From contig JAITNB010000056.1 of assembly GCA_031290695.1 (NCBI GenBank), positions 1 through 6,173 of the forward strand: a stretch of DNA of 6,173 nt, given 5' to 3'. The notes under the pieces are model-generated. The model was not told the origin of the DNA, made no database searches, and saw only the letters and a list, made by a program, of their open reading frames with translations. This document shows, piece after piece, positions 5,673 to 6,173 of the stretch (within the stretch, counting starts at the first letter, position 1; the number at the start of each line of letters is the position of its first letter). The stretch is from Coriobacteriales bacterium. Its GTDB lineage: Bacteria; Actinomycetota; Coriobacteriia; Coriobacteriales; UBA8131. Made by a program: the position numbers and the translations under genes.

Positions 5673-6173
5673 CTACTTTGGCAAATTGTCGAGCCCCTCC
5701 TGGGCAAACTCCTGCATACTTGCGTCGGGGTTTGCCGCCAGCGCCTTCTCGTAGCATTCGCGCGCCTTGCTATAGTCCTCCTCCGATTCGTAGAATTTGC
5801 CCAGGTTTGCCCAGGCGGGCGCGAAGTAGGGGTCGTCCTTTGTGTAGTCCTCCATCAAGGCAATGGCCCCGGCCTCGTCACCATTGTAGAAGGTGGCGAT
5901 CGCACGGTCGACGCTCACGTCGGGCGATGCTTGGAGCTTGAGCCGCTTGCTGTAGGCGTCGATGGCGATGGTGTAGAGCTCGGCGGCAGCATGGGTGCTG
6001 GGTGCCATCTCGCCTGTGCTTATAGACGTTGCCCAGTCAAAGGCGACGTTGCCCAGCCGCTCAAAGTTGGTGTAGTTGCTGGGGTCGTCCTTGACCGCCT
6101 GCTGGTACTTCTCGAGCGTTGACTCGTACATGCCCGCGAGGTCCAGATCGGAGGCGGCACTGGTGTTGGCGGT
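5673..6173 (-). CDS. TPR-repeat protein, 5' end cut by the window edge
   Basis: The frame stays open past an ATG at 6129-6131 to the window edge, giving 166 visible residues. The 14 upstream codons read TANTSAASDLDLAG, so the ATG is probably internal and the true start lies outside. Counting from that ATG, residues 104-137 form a textbook tetratricopeptide repeat: W107, L110, G111, Y114, A123, Y127, A130 and P135 fall on consensus positions 4, 7, 8, 11, 20, 24, 27 and 32. The preceding helices (about 5-33 and 47-100) look like weaker TPR-like pairs, with another DDP turn at 99-101. TPR domains mediate protein-protein contacts; the partner cannot be told. The missing N-terminus could carry a membrane anchor or signal. 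It ends with TAG, eight nt... upstream of the candidate -35 box (7 nt gap), so it is likely a separate transcript from the tat genes, though read-through is possible. Confidence 0.85.
   Translation of the reverse strand, partial: TANTSAASDLDLAGMYESTLEKYQQAVKDDPSNYTNFERLGNVAFDWATSISTGEMAPSTHAAAELYTIAIDAYSKRLKLQASPDVSVDRAIATFYNGDEAGAIALMEDYTKDDPYFAPAWANLGKFYESEEDYSKARECYEKALAANPDASMQEFAQEGLDNLPK

Overview
The window reads as a stretch of a high-GC bacterial chromosome. Every gene I can support lies on the minus strand, so transcription runs from high to low coordinates. The GC-rich coding DNA, GTG and TTG starts behind good Shine-Dalgarno sites, and short palindromic repeats between genes suggest an actinobacterium, most likely of the Coriobacteriia. 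That placement is an inference from style and gene content; there is no marker gene here to prove it.

In transcription order: (1) the 3' part of a TPR-repeat protein, cut by the window edge (5673-6173); (2) a short gap with a candidate promoter (5638-5665); (3) tatB-like (4929-5576) and tatC (4122-4922), core parts of the twin-arginine protein export system; (4) hypA (3765-4112) and hypB (2878-3663), the nickel-delivery pair for [NiFe] hydrogenase maturation; (5) topA (343-2865), a type IA topoisomerase of archaeal type with four tandem zinc fingers; (6) a small AT-richer gene for an 85-residue protein with one EF-hand-like loop and one C-terminal membrane helix (49-306). Gaps between tatB, tatC and hypA are under 10 nt and the hypB stop codon lies inside the topA ribosome binding site, so tatB-tatC-hypA-hypB-topA is probably one operon. 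Only the hypA-hypB gap is long (101 nt).

Tat and Hyp proteins fit together: periplasm-facing [NiFe] hydrogenases need nickel inserted by HypA/HypB and are then exported folded by Tat. No hydrogenase structural gene is visible here, so that link is inferred. The topoisomerase is a housekeeping passenger with no obvious functional tie.

The least ordinary points are the archaeal-type topoisomerase with an internally duplicated zinc-finger module, two copies of a ~70-nt double-hairpin repeat flanking hypB, one of which has become the coding sequence of the HypB C-terminus, and the small EF-hand/tail-anchor protein in DNA of different base composition. I see no wholly new multi-gene system, no CRISPR array, no RNA gene and no transposase.
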